Shown here piece by piece: positions 23,374 to 36,000 of a stretch of 64,000 bases of DNA. Below the pieces are notes generated by a model. It did not search any database. It was not told where the DNA came from and saw nothing but the letters and a program-made list of their open reading frames with translations. A program made the translations under genes and the position numbers. The stretch comes from Flaccisagitta enflata (lineage: Eukaryota; Chaetognatha; Sagittoidea; Aphragmophora): positions 55,862,001 through 55,926,000 of the forward strand of contig OZ231126.1 in NCBI GenBank assembly GCA_965153355.1. Direction: 5' to 3'. The first letter of the stretch is position 1; each line of letters opens with the position of its first letter.

Positions 23374-23545
23374 ATTAGAATCACGCAATTAAGTCATTAG
23401 AATCACGCAATTTAGTGAATAGAATCAGGCAATTGAGTGATTAAAATAACGCAACTAGGTAATAAGAATCACGCAATTAGGTGGGAAGAATCACCAAATG
23501 TATTGAGTAGTATCATGCTAGAATCATGTTATAAGGTGATTAAAA
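23374..23545 (+). repeat. 22-bp tandem repeat, degenerate
   Basis: About seven units on the pattern ATTAGAATCACGCAATTARG. The first five are well kept and the rest decay toward 23545. Confidence 0.8.
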
Positions 23546-23788
23546 TCACGCAAACAAGCAATTTGGTAATTATTACATGCAATAAGACATGCTATTAGAC
23601 GTGACGGATTTTCGTGGGGTTCAACTGTACACATCATCTTCCTCTACCCCTCATTGTTTTTAGCCGAAGACAAGCCATGTTGGTTGGTTGGTTGGTCGCT
23701 CAGTCCATCTGTCACTCAGTTGTTATTCAAGGTTTTCCACTCCTGCCCAGTGCGGCAAAGGCAGTGGCACTGGTAGTGCCCACCCGTC

Positions 23789-24397
23789 TACTATCTTGGT
23801 CAAAATAAGAGTCCTCGCAATTAAATTTAGTTCTTAAACCTTGAATATTGATCAGAAAAACCTGTTTTCTTATTACAGAAGTTTATTTTTGCGTATTTTG
23901 GCACTAGATATTGCTTGCAGAGTGTTTTTATGGTGTCATATTGCAGTATCACTGATTTGCGTGCAACAGGTTTCTCATCTCTTTTATCTGTTTTTGCCTT
24001 TTTGGTTTTATGATGAGGCTTGTACTAATTTTGTTATGGAATCTAAAGGATTTGAGCAAATGAGCTCTGCTTGGTGGCAAATAAAAGCTATTTTGAAGCT
24101 CTTTATAACAGTCACCAATTTTCTTATGTTTCTATAATTTCTATGTATAGAAAATATTCAAATGAAGCTGCTGGAATTTCAAAAATAGAAATCAATTATT
24201 TTTACGTTAGAAATCAAAATGAATCATTTTTATTCTTCTGCTGTAAAATCTAAACAAATTGACCTACAGAGGTCTGCTTGGTGGCATTAAATTGCATTTT
24301 TGCAGAGTTTTTTAATGGTCACCGATTTTTGTTTTTTTAAATAATCTGGCCTCCATGTAAGAAAACATGGCGGATTCTTAATTTGACCAAGATAGTA
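23789..24397. mobile_element. MITE with about 20-bp terminal inverted repeats and TA flanks
   Basis: The ends are TACTATCTTGGTCAAAATAA at 23789 and its near-perfect complement ending at 24397. Each end has TA outermost, consistent with a TA target duplication as in Tc1/mariner-type elements. Inside are three degenerate repeats of a GCTTGGTGGCA-type block and no transposase. Confidence 0.7.
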
Positions 24398-24439
24398 CGA
24401 CCAGGAAGGGGGGTATACGACCTTATTCTTCCTGTATTC

Positions 24440-24744
24440 TTTCGTTAACTTCAATTTCTCCTTTTATTTGCCTTTTTTTTCTATTTCTTTCTTTTATTCA
24501 TCCTTCTCCTTCTTCTTCTTCTTTTTCTTTTTCTTTTTCTTTTTCTTCTTCTTCTTCTTCTTCACTTCCTATTCATCTTCATCTTTATATTTGCTACTAT
24601 GTTTTTTCTTTCTTTCTTTTTTTTCTTCTTCTTCTTCTTCTTTTTCTTCTTTTTCTTCTTCTTCTTCTTCTTCTTCTTCTTCTTCTTCTTCTTCTTCTTC
24701 TTCTTCTTCTTCTTCTTCTCTTTCTTCTTCTTCTTCTTCTTCTC
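24440..24744. repeat. (TTC)n-rich microsatellite
   Basis: A pyrimidine-rich tract with long pure TTC stretches (24630-24716). It produces polyphenylalanine, polyserine and polylysine frames that are not genes. Confidence 0.95.
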
Positions 24745-25333
24745 GGTCGCTTTTCCTTTAAGTCCAACTCTGTATGACTTTCTGTCCATGTATTCCTGGT
24801 CATTCCGTAGAAGAAACACGTACCGCAAAATTGTTGATTTCGGAGTGTGACAATTGGTTGGACGAAATTATATCTTTGCATAGAAAATGAAAAAATGGAA
24901 AAATGAAAAACTTAGCCGCCTTCCAAATTTGATTTCGGAGAGGGCTTTGTTTCTGGAAATGCAAAAAATGTGATTTTGTAGCCGTAATATAATTTCGTCC
25001 ACCAAAAATAATTATGTCTAAGAATCTCAATCTCGCTCGTTTTCCAACGAATCTCCGTTATTCAGATTACGTATTAAATGGTATTCTGGTCGTTGTTTAA
25101 AGTGGAACGATATCCCTAGGTGGTAATGCATCAATCCCACGCATCCAGGGAACTTTTTGCTGTCATACCGAGTTGAAATCCTTGTATTTTGTTCATCTTT
25201 TTTTGAAATGCAAATTAACTTTGTGACCGCATATCACAACCAACACAACACAATTCTGTCACTAAGCGTCAATTCTGGTCCATGACAGCCCTAACCTATA
25301 TGCCTCGGTATGTGAATAGCGCGTCCAAACAAA
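24745..25333. other. Non-coding DNA, nothing recognised
   Basis: No supported exon or repeat. The G+C content is higher than in the neighbouring AT-rich DNA. Confidence 0.4.
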
Positions 25334-25770
25334 CAAGCCCAAAAGGGCAACAGTCGCGTGCGTCTGGAAATGACGAACAAAAGAGTAAAAACCTAACTAC
25401 CCTTAAGTACCTAAAGTACCCAAAAATACCTAAAGTAACCTAAAGCACCCAAAAATACTCAAAGTACTTCAAAGTACGCTAAAGTACCCCAAAGTACCCT
25501 AGAGTATCTAAAGTACACCTAGAGTACACCCCCCACCTGGGCAGTCACACACACAATCAGAAACCAGTGGAAAGGAAATAGATAGAATAGACCGGCGGAG
25601 AGTAAATAGATGTTAAAAAATCTTTAGAAATGTTAAAAAATGTTAAAAAATTCTAAAAAGCGTTAACAAATGTTAGAAATTTAAAAAGGTTATGGGACCG
25701 ACGGACCAACAGACCGACGGACCGACCTACCAACAGACAGACCAAGGTGTAGAGTCGCGTGCACGCCACT
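25334..25770 (-). mobile_element. Family B element, copy with CTAAAGTACC repeats
   Basis: It starts on the minus strand with AGTGGCGTGCACGCGACT (one mismatch to the palindrome) and a GGTCGGTC-type tetramer tract. The central array is about 14 units of a roughly 10-bp CTAAAGTACC repeat (25395-25520), followed by ACGCGACTG and a CCTTTTGGGCTTG end. Confidence 0.75.
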
Positions 25771-26012
25771 AAAAAGAAATAATGAAAACATACATGCCTT
25801 TGAAAGAAAAAAAGTTTGAGAGCCCATGCCATCACCAAAATTGCAACACCAAATTTAAGCATTTTTGCCCCATGTATCCAGGTAAAACATCCTAAGATTG
25901 CCAGACGTACTCCCGGGGAGTATTTTAGGAACCCTTAAACACATCTATGAGATGTTGGGTGGCTTTCGGCATCCATATCATCTGTAAAATCATGGTGAGC
26001 CAAAGACTTTTT

Positions 26013-27451
26013 AGTCGTGTGCACGCAACTCTATGACCCGCTTCGTCCATCGGTCGGTCGGTCTGTCCGTTGGTCGGTCGGTAACACTTTGCTTTTTTTT
26101 GTTGTTTTGCGTCATTTTATGTCATATTAGGTTATTTTAAGTCATTTTAAGTCATTTTAAGTCATTTTAAGTCATTTTAAGTCATTTTATGTAATTTACT
26201 GTCATTTTAAGTCATTTTCAGTCATCTAAGTCATTTTGTCATTTTTTGTTATTTTTGTCATTTTAAGTTATTACAAGTCATTTTAATTCATTTTAAGTCA
26301 TGCTAAGTCATTCTAAGTCATTTTAAGTCATTCTAAGTCACCCTAAGTTATTTTTTCAGTTTTGTAGTTTTTGTCAATTTGCATCATTTTAAGTCATCTC
26401 GAGTCATCTTAAGTCATCTCAAGTCATCTCAAGTCATCTTAAGTCCTTCTTGGTCATTTTGAGCCACTTTTAGTCATTTTTTTTCTGAAGGTCTGGTTTA
26501 AGTCTGGTTAATGTCTGGTTTATGTCTGGTTTGAGTTTGGTTTAATTCTGGTTTGTCTGGTTTAGATCTGGTTTATGCCTGGTTTAAGTCTGGTTTAAGT
26601 CTGGTTTAAGTGTGGTTTATGTTTTGTTACAGTCTGGTTTAAGTCTGGTTTAAATCTGGTATAAGTCTGGTTTAAGTTAGGATTAAGTCTGGTTTAAGTT
26701 TGGTTTAAGGCTGGCTTAGGTCTGGTTTAAGTCTGGTTTAAGTCTGGTTTAAGTCTGGCTTAAGTCTGGTTTAAGTCTGGATTAAGTCTGGATTAAGTCT
26801 GATTTAGGTCTGTTTAAGTCTGGTTTAGCTCTGGTTCAGGTCTGGTTTAGGTCAGATTTAAGTCTGGTTTATGTCTGGTTTACATCTGGATTGATTCTGG
26901 TTTATGTCTGGTTTAGGTCTGGTTTAGGTCTGGTTTAGGTCTGGTTTAGGTCTGGTTTAAGTCTGGTTCAAGTCTGGTTTAAGTTTGGTTAAAGTCTGGT
27001 TTAAGTCTGGTTTAAGTCTGGTTTAAGTTTTGTTAAGGTTTGGTTCGAGTCTCGTTTAAGTCTCGTTTAAGTCTGGTTTATGTCTTGTTGAAGTCTGGTT
27101 AAGGTCTGATTTAGGTCTGGTTGAAGTCTGGTTTAGGTCTGGTTTAGTTTTAGCTTAGGTCTGGTTTAGGTCAGATTTAGGTCTGGTTTAGGTCTGGTTT
27201 AAGTCTTGATTAATTCTGGTTTAAGTCTGGTTAAATTCTGGTTTGAGTCTGGTTTAGGTCTGGTTTAGGTCTGGTTTAAGGCTGGTTTGAGTCACGTTTA
27301 AGTCTGGTTTAAGTTCGGTTTAAGTTGGTTTGAGTCTGGTTTAAGTCAGGTTTATGTTTGGGTGAGGTCTGATTAAATAGATATTCAATAAGGAGTCAAG
27401 TCAATTCAGTTATTTTTGTTTCGCACGCGACTTATATAGGTGTTGGCCTTG
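26013..27451 (+). mobile_element. Family B element, long copy with two tandem arrays
   Basis: The head is AGTCGTGTGCACGCAACT, then (GTCGG)n. The first array has about 30 units of a 10-bp TCATTTTAAG repeat (26110-26465). The second has about 75 units of an 11-bp GTCTGGTTTAA repeat (26490-27370). The tail is CGCACGCGACTTATATAGG with GGCCTTG. It has no coding capacity. Confidence 0.85.
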
Positions 27452-27681
27452 TTTTTAAATAAAGGACCCCGTTGGAAAAAAGTTGTTTTCTTGACTTTTA
27501 TGGGCTATCCTCGGTTACAAGCGTTTACGATTCTTTGTAATTTTTGTTTGTCCCCGGAATAAAATTCATTCATTCATTCTTTTATTCATTCATTCATTCA
27601 TTCATCGCGTTCTAAAGATAATCAACTTTGGAAGAAATGTTTAAATTTTTGCTTTTTCCATTCCACACAATCTTCAAACGA

Positions 27682-28533
27682 TACCAGTAATGGCGGCTGT
27701 CGCCGTTAGGAAAAAAGTCGTAAGCATTGGTCACTTTTCACCATGCTTTTGACTTCAGTCACCAAAATTTTTTCCTTTTTTCTGTTAGATCAAATCAAAA
27801 GCAATTGTATGTATTGATTGCACTGAAAATCAGAGAAAAATAGAACTGAGCCAAATGAGCTAGATGAGCTAAAGTATTCAAAATGATTCAACCAGACAAC
27901 CAGCTTTTCTCACTGATATGCTTTCTTGTATTTGCATGCTTAAATCAAAACTTTCATTTATTTATCCCATTTTAAATCAGAGAAAAAGAGCAAGCTAAAT
28001 GAGCTGAATGAGCTAGAATACTTAAAAACACCTCACAGGTGAGCAGCTCTGCTCACTGACATGTTTTTTTAATTTGCTTGCTTAAACAAGTATGAAAATA
28101 TTTATTCATTTATCGTATTAGGAAATCAGAAAAAATAGATTGAGCTAAGTGAGCTAAATGAGCTAAAATGCTCAAAAACGCCCTCACAGATGAGCAGCTA
28201 TGCTCATAAACATTTTTTATGTATTTGCATGCTCAAGTAAACATGAATTCACTCCTTTATTGATCCTACACAAAATAAAAAAAATAGAAAAAAATCTTAT
28301 TTGAATTTTTCGTAAATAAATCTTTAAAAAATCATAGCGCAAAAAATATTTGTCGTAGAGCATTCTGCTTGGCGCCAAATGAAAGAGAATTATCAAATTT
28401 ACTTACCCTATCAATTTCGTTTGAGGGACCAATCAGCCGGATGAGTTCCCCAACTTTCCCATAAGAAAATGAAAACCCTGTTTCTCTTGAATATGTCAAA
28501 AAGTCGAAGACTGACTTCGACTTTTTTCCCAAT
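27682..28533 (+). repeat. Family A element, copy 2 (intact)
   Basis: A full-length copy of about 850 bp. It provides the empty site for the family B insertion found in copy 1 (junction near 28325). Confidence 0.85.
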
Positions 28534-28861
28534 TACTTCACTCTTTTTAAAATTACAGTAATTACTTTTAAACTAATTGAGCTAGATAGATGCGGTTTAG
28601 ACTGCTCGCAAATTTGAAGGGTTTCATTTATGTCACCTATTTTTCTTTGATTCGTTGAGTCTCTTTAGAGCTATAAGTATAAGTCTAAACGTAGTGAAAG
28701 AAGTGATAAAAAAGATGGCTTGAATGGTTTGGAACGCTATCACTCCTAAGTACCTTAAGAAGCGCCAGGAATCGCTACCCTAACTAATGGCGGCCGTGAT
28801 TCAGTTGAGGGTTGCTGACACTTATTATCAATTGAGTTGCGATCTACTATTTATCCTTAAC
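28534..28861. other. Spacer between head-to-head family A copies
   Basis: No gene is seen. It separates copy 2 from family C and the inverted family A copy 3. Confidence 0.4.
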
Positions 28862-29036
28862 TCAGGGGTGTATATTATTGAGTCACTTTTGATTCCCCCC
28901 CTGCCTTTGATTTTCTTCCCCGCGATGCGTCGAATCGCGTTTTTATGTCTTTGATTTTCTTCCCCATATAGCAATATAACAATGTAGTTAAGGTTTAAAT
29001 AGTGTTACATTGTGTTTTATTAATTTGTGTTTTATG
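28862..29036 (+). repeat. Family C interspersed repeat, copy 3
   Basis: It starts CAGGGGTGTATATTATTGAG and ends directly at the boundary of family A copy 3, so one element was inserted into or beside the other. Confidence 0.65.
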
Positions 29037-29872
29037 ATCGGGAAAAAAGTCGAAGTCAGTCTTTGACTTTTTGACATATTCGAGAGAAACAGGGTTTTCA
29101 TTTTCTTATGGGAAAGTTGTGCATCTCTTCCGGCTGATTGGTCCCTCAAATGAAATTGATAGGGCAAGTAAATTTGATAATTCTCTTTCATTTGGCGCCA
29201 AGCAGAATGCTCTACGACAAATATTTTTTGCGCTATGAATTTTTAAAGATTTATTTACGAATATTTCGAATTGAATTTTTTTCGATTTTTTATGATTTTG
29301 AGTAGGATCAAAAAAGGAGTGTATCTATGTTTGTTTGAGCATGCAAATACAACAAAACATGTTTATGAACATTGCTGCTCATCTGTGAGGAGAATTCTAG
29401 CTCATTTAGCTCATTTAGCTCAGTTTCTTTTTTTTATTTAAATGTGATAAATGAATAGATATTTTGATACATGTTTAAGAAAGCAGATACAAAAAGCATA
29501 TCAGTGAGCATAACTGCTCATCTGTGAGGGTGTTTTTAAGCATTTTAGCTCACTTAGCTCATTTAGCTCAGTCTTTTTTTTCTGATTTTTAATGGGATAA
29601 ATAAGTGTTTTGATGGGAGCATGTAAATACAAGAAAGCATGTCAGTGAGCATAGCCGATTGTCTGGTTGAGTGATTTTGAGCATTTTAGCTCATCTAGCT
29701 CATTTGGCTCAGTCCTTTTTTTCTCTGATTTTCAGTGCAATCAATACATACAATTGCTCTTGATTTGATCTAATCGAAAAAAAGATTTGCAGTGACTAAA
29801 GATAAAAGCTTGGTGAAAAAAGACCAACGCTTACGACTTTTTTCCTCACGGCGACAGCCGCCATTACTGGTA
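29037..29872 (-). repeat. Family A element, copy 3 (inverted)
   Basis: The reverse-strand copy faces copy 2, so 27682-29872 forms a large imperfect palindrome of 0.85-kb arms around a 0.5-kb centre. Confidence 0.85.
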
Positions 29873-30087
29873 TTTGGTACTGTCAGGGGGAGGAAACTCA
29901 ATACTATACAGGCCTGCCTTAACTAGTCAACAAAAAACTTATTTTCACGGTGGAAATATTTTTTTTGGGAAGATAGTAATGACAAATATGAAGGACGGCA
30001 TGAATAAAGTTATGAAGGGCGGTATGAACGTCAGTATAATAGCCAGTTTCAGACTATCACATCAATGTCTCATCAATGAAACTGAAA
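29873..30087. other. 3' flank of the receptor gene
   Basis: A short spacer between family A copy 3 and the stop codon of the minus-strand receptor gene. No clear minus-strand AATAAA was found. Confidence 0.35.
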
Positions 30088-33000
30088 TCACTCATCTGCG
30101 AACATAGCAAAGAAATCCTCTTCCAGTTCAACAGAAACTCGTCTCTGGCGAAATGTCATCTCACCCTCAGGATAGCGAACTGTGAGTGTTTTGTACTCTG
30201 GATACGCGAAATCGACGAGCATTTGGTCGTCATTGAGTTTCCGGTTGTCGTGCATCACATCAATTTTCCCATAGTCTATCAGCGCATGTTCGCCAAGTCG
30301 GTCCTTGACTCGATCTATGGCAAGCCCCTTGATAGATGGAATATTGTCCAAAGGTTTGAATCTTCTGGCCACGGTTTCTTCGGCTAGGGAACTGACGGGG
30401 AGGAATTGAATCCAAATTTCCGGTTTGCGTACTTTAATGGTGGATCCCTCGGGAAGGAAGATTGAGTCTTTCTTGGGTGTGGGCGAGTTTATCGCTTCCT
30501 GGGTACTAACAATTTGGCCTTTGGAAACTGTGCCACAGACTGTTGCAGCGGCCGCGGTTGCTGAAGTGGGGTCCATTACCATTGTGTTGATCAGATTGGC
30601 AGTGACGGCAGTGTCTAAGGAGGTTGCTCTTTGGTCTTGGTTGGATGCTGGTGCTGCCTCCTGAAAAAGGGCAGTTATGGGGGTAGAAAAAGAGGCTTTC
30701 AAACAACTTGATTTTATTACTGTGTGATGTGTACATACTTCACTGATTCTTCCTATTCGTATTTTTGGACTGAAAAACTGAAAGGCCGAGTGTGACTTAA
30801 TCACACACGGATGAACTTTTCAAATAGCACTATCAATGTGTTGGTGTTTAAAAAGATCAATAAAAAGTCCTCGAATAAAAAGCTTACCATTTGCGTCATA
30901 CTGACATAGGACAGAGGATGAGAGATGGCAGCCTTGGGAACTTGGATACATATGCCGCAGCTTCGAATGATGAGCGTTTCCGGTGGAATTTCTTCCCAGA
31001 GCTCTTTTGCTTTTTCAATGATCACGGGCATGATGTCATTGAATACATCAATGCAAGAACGAGTTTGGCCTTCAAGGGTGAAAAACTGCTCCACAGCATC
31101 CTCAGTTGCTGACTCAAAGCTGACTATTACAATGCTACTTTCCTTGAGAGGCCTTATTGTGCCATCAGCCAGGCCACGAGCACAGAGAGCTGTCTCAAAC
31201 TGGTCGTAAATGAAGACATACAACTTTGGCACAGATTCTTGTCTAGCCTCAAACAGTTTTTCAAAGCAACTGACTGAATGCATATATAGGAATGGAAAGT
31301 GACTGAAAAAACTTTTCGTCATTTGAGTCGGCGAAGGTGTGATTGTTCCAAAAGCCGTGAGCATCGCCTGCGGGCTTTCGTGGCCATGCTGGAAGATGTT
31401 CCTGATGATGCGGATTAAATCGGCAAAAGAGGTGAGATCGTAACCATGACCATTGTTAGATGCAAACTCATTCAGGACTTCAGATGCAAATTTGATATTC
31501 CAAGCACCTTCACCTCCAATGATAAGAGGAGAATTCCTCTCTACTTCTTCCAGAAACTTCAACGATTGGTTTCCTTTTCCTTCTTTGCTCTTCTCGCACT
31601 TTTTTAACTTGAGAAAAGCATTCAATTCTTCCAGAATTGTTTTCTTCGTCAATTCATGTTGAAACGGTGGGGTAAGTAAAGCTTCTGCTGGTGTCAATCC
31701 TTTCTGCAATGCCAGAACGAGTATGTCCATCTCTATGTCCGTAGAATGCATGAAATATTCCAATGCAAGCTTGTGGTCTAGGATTTTCCAGGTTTTGAGA
31801 AGATAAACAAGTTGGGCCAAGGCCTTGGCATCTTCCGCTGTTGATGCATTTGGTACTTGAATTAGGGAAGTGTCCATTACCATCACATCAAAGTAGTCTG
31901 ATTCGATCTTTGGTATCCAATTACCAAATCTGTCAACTGTTAGATTGATGGAATTGGCATCCAATTGACTGTATCGAATTGACGGAATATGAGAGTTTAT
32001 GTCCTGTAACAAGTACTTGATAGAATTGACATCATGAATTGGGACCTCGCAGAGTTCATAAGCAATGTGCATTACTTGAGGCAAGGAGTCTGTATCAAGA
32101 TTGTGAGACAAAAGCTGAAATTCTTCCAATATAATTGATGCTGATGTGTCCCATAGTGATTTGCCATCAATCCGTTCAATATTTTGAATGATACGCTGCA
32201 ACCTCTCTTTGTTGAGGCACGCTAAGAGGGCCATTTTTCTCGGGCTTGCATAAAATGGTGGTAATTGAAGGCATTTAGCGGCTGATAGACCTTGTTGCAA
32301 AGCCAGCAGAAGTATGGCAAAGTCGACAGTTGGTAATTTTGTGAGATTTTCTATTCTGTCAAGTCCGCTACCATTTCCCGTCATTATGAAATAGATGACC
32401 TTTGCGGCAGCGTCTAGATCAGTCTTGTAACTAATGAAATTTTTCCCCACGATGGTTTTTGCATCACCAATCAGAAGCGCACTATCATCGAATTCTTCTT
32501 TGCGCCACTTAGCAATTAAATGACAAATCTGTGCTTTGCTGAAGTCCCCAATCTTTAATCTCCAAAATCGCTTCGTTTCATCCAATTGAAGGAAGATAGA
32601 ATGACGATCAAGTTTTCCATGAATGATGCGTTTTTCTGTGTGTAAGTAGTCAATACCTCGTAAGAGATCCTTGACTAATTCATGAGGATTCAATTTTGCC
32701 TTGGTTGAAAATGAGGAAGAAAAATAATCTTCAATGCTGCATTCTACTTTTTCTAAAAAGAACACTGTAACGGTACGTAGAAATTTTGTCTTTCTGGTGC
32801 ACACACTTTCTAATCTCCTAATTCTTTCATGGCTAATAATTTTGCGAAGGTTTTGTTCTTTCTGAAGAGCCTTCTTCACCTTTTCATTGATCACGTAAAA
32901 AGTTTTCTTATCAAATTTCTTATCCAATTTATCCCACTTTAAGACAATGTAAATTCTATATGTCATCAATCCTGCAGTAGTTGCTAGTAAAGATGTTATC

Positions 33001-36000
33001 ATGTAGGGAACACCATTACATACAATGTAAAAACTTGAAGAGAAAATATGCTTGCCATTGGAGCAGAATATGTTTTGATGCGTTGCATAGCTAATTTCCC
33101 TTAACAAGTAGATCTCAGCGCAGTCACTACAGGCAAATGGATTATTTTCTAAGTAGATAGTAGTTGTTTTCAGTTCCTGAAATTGTAATGGGATGTCTTC
33201 AAGATTGTTATTTCTTAAATCAATCATTTTCAATTGATTGAGAAATCTCAATGAAGATCCATCAATGCTTCGCATCTGATTGTTTTGAAGGAGCAATGAA
33301 CTAATGTTTTCATGTTGCTTTGAAAAGCTTAGATTTCTTATATGATTTCCTTGGTAGTAAAGGTTTACTTGAGGATAAGGCAGAAAGGTGATTAGTGAGT
33401 CCAAGCCCTGATTGCTACAGTCGATAGAAACTATTGAGATTCCATCAGTTGAGAAATGACAGTGTGGTGGGGCGCAGGAGACTTGGTTGTGCTTACGTAG
33501 AAATTTGTGCAAGTTGTCGTCCGAAGGAAAACATCCAAGTGGGTTGCCTTCAATGTGTATTTCCACATCCATTTCCAGTAATTCCACCGGAATCGTTCTT
33601 AGTTTGTTGTTTCTCAAGTCGAGCTTTGTTAAATCAGTGAGGAATCTCAAAGAGGGGCCATCAATTGTTTCAATCCAATTATTCTGAAGAATGAGAGTCA
33701 CAATGCTTTTTTGTTCCCCTGAAAAACTGATATTTCTCAGTAGATTTCCAGTGTAATCAAGTGTTACATTAGGGTATGGAAGACAAGGAGGTAGCGATTC
33801 CATGTTTCGATGGCTGCAGTCGATAGAAACCCTGGAAACTCTGTCAGTTAAGTATTTACACTTGGAAGGGCAGCAAGAAACTAGATTGTGCCGCATCAGA
33901 AATTTTGCATACTTCAAATTATGACAACGACAGGTCCAAGGATTGTCTGCAATGTTCAAGCGTTTCACACTATCGAGAGATCGTAGGACGCGCCTATCCA
34001 CGTATGTTATGTTGTTTGATGAAATGTCGAGAAAAGAAGTGACTAATCCTTTAAATAGAAACATAAGTGATTTCAATCTGTTGCGACTTAAGTTGATCTG
34101 TTCAAAAGCGTATAATGGGAGGTTAGTTGAATTCCTTATTCTAACAACTCTAAAGCTCTCTATTTCGTTGTCATTCAAAAGAATTTGGATCACCGAGCTT
34201 TCACGGAGGATAAGTTTCTGCTTTCCTGAGAGAAGATTATTGCTTAGATCAAGAAAGTCGACTCTGCTAAATTCAAAGATAAAACTTGTTAAAGTTGTTA
34301 TTTTGTTGTAACTGAGATCCAGTACCCGCATGTCCTTAAGGAGATGGAAACAATTTGGTATATCTTCTATATCGTTATGTGATAAGTCTATGTAGGAAGC
34401 GGTTTCCGACCCGAAATTCACGTCATGACAAGTCAAGTTGTTGTGTCTTAAAGAAAGATCTTTTTGTTGAGATGAAAAACTTCCTTTGATTTGGATCGTG
34501 AATTTCTTCAAAAAATTGTAACTGAGGTCAATATATTCTAAACAACGGTAACCTCTTGTACAAGGCGAAACATCCGAGTTGAATTCTATCAAGCGGTTAT
34601 GATCCAGCTTGAGAATTATGAGGGGTGCATGGTGAAAAGTCTGTGGTAGTATTTCAATGATTTTGTTTCTACAAAGCACTAATTCATTCAGGAAACGCAT
34701 GTGTCGGAAAGCGGCGCCGTCAATGTGAGTGATTCCACAATCAACTATCGTTATGGAATTCAATTCTCGTCTGGCTCCATTAAAGGTGCCATCAGTAATT
34801 TTTTCCCACAAAGGGAAGTGTCTTGCTTCAAAGATGTACACTTTTAGAGCCGAGAAGAATCCATCGGCAAATCCTAACACATAGTTTCTGTCGTTTGTTT
34901 TATTACCGTCAAAAAGAAGCGCGCATTTTGGGTGACAATGTAAGGCAATTGATTTGCCATGGAAAGATTCTCGAGTTACTTGACATCTTGAAGGCCTCCT
35001 GGACTTGGAAACTGAGGAGCAGGAAAAATAAAATCTTAAGTTTTGATTTACATCACACGTCAATTTACAAAATCTAGTTGTTTGTGTTGTCAGAATCGAT
35101 GTCATTGGTTTTTGATCTGATGATGATGCTGACAAAGGCTTGGCCTGCAAGGCCATGGGATAATTCAAAACTGGTACCAGCGTTGATGGCAAGAGGGAAT
35201 TTCTTAACGCCATGGATTCGCGTCTTTTTCTTGTATTAGACAACCTGGCTTTCGTCAGTGAATGAAACTGCTGTTTTGATAAGTTAGAAACTATCGTTGG
35301 CCCCCTTGCAGCGAATGAGACAGGTGTGGTAAACAATTCCAACAATGTGGATGACGACGACCCCATTGTAGTTTGTAATTTAGGCTGTGACGATGTCTGT
35401 TGATTGACCATTGGCGAGAATGAAACTGGCGCAGATAAAATACTCTCAGTTGCCAAGACTGAAGAAGTCGTCGATGGGATTGTGATTTCTGTTGATGAGA
35501 GGAGTCTAGCCATGGGCATTGAATGGGTTGTTTTTGACAAATAAGAAACTGACAAAGAAATTGACAAAAAAGGAGTGGATCTTGATGAAGTAGATATCGA
35601 GGGCATTGGCTTCGGCAGTGCAGATGCCCATGAAGATGATGGGATTAGTTTCGTTTTATTTGAATGGTAAATTTTCGAACGAGATGGCGTCGCTTGCAAC
35701 GAAGGGCTGGTCATGAACGGTGTTGTTTTTGAAAGTGGTTTTATCGTCACCTTAGTTGAGCGCATTGCCGACAGAAATGGCAATGATTTCTGCCATGCGA
35801 TTCCTTCGGACGGCATAGTCCATGTCGGGGAAGTTGATAAGTGGGGTTTAATTGCTACTCTCGACGAAAGCTCAAGCAGCAAATGGGGCGATTCCGTCGA
35901 TGAGGGTGACTTGAAAGCGAACGTTGATTCCAAAACCATGTTCGCGGGACGCAGAAAAGGTAGAATCGGCCGTATTGATACTTTCTGATTGACTGGCTTT

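Noticed and set aside
30088-30804. Separate 238-residue gene downstream of the receptor
   Set aside because: The first part lies in an intron with a good acceptor (CAG|GAG). From 30660 on it joins the receptor exon in frame and phase 0.
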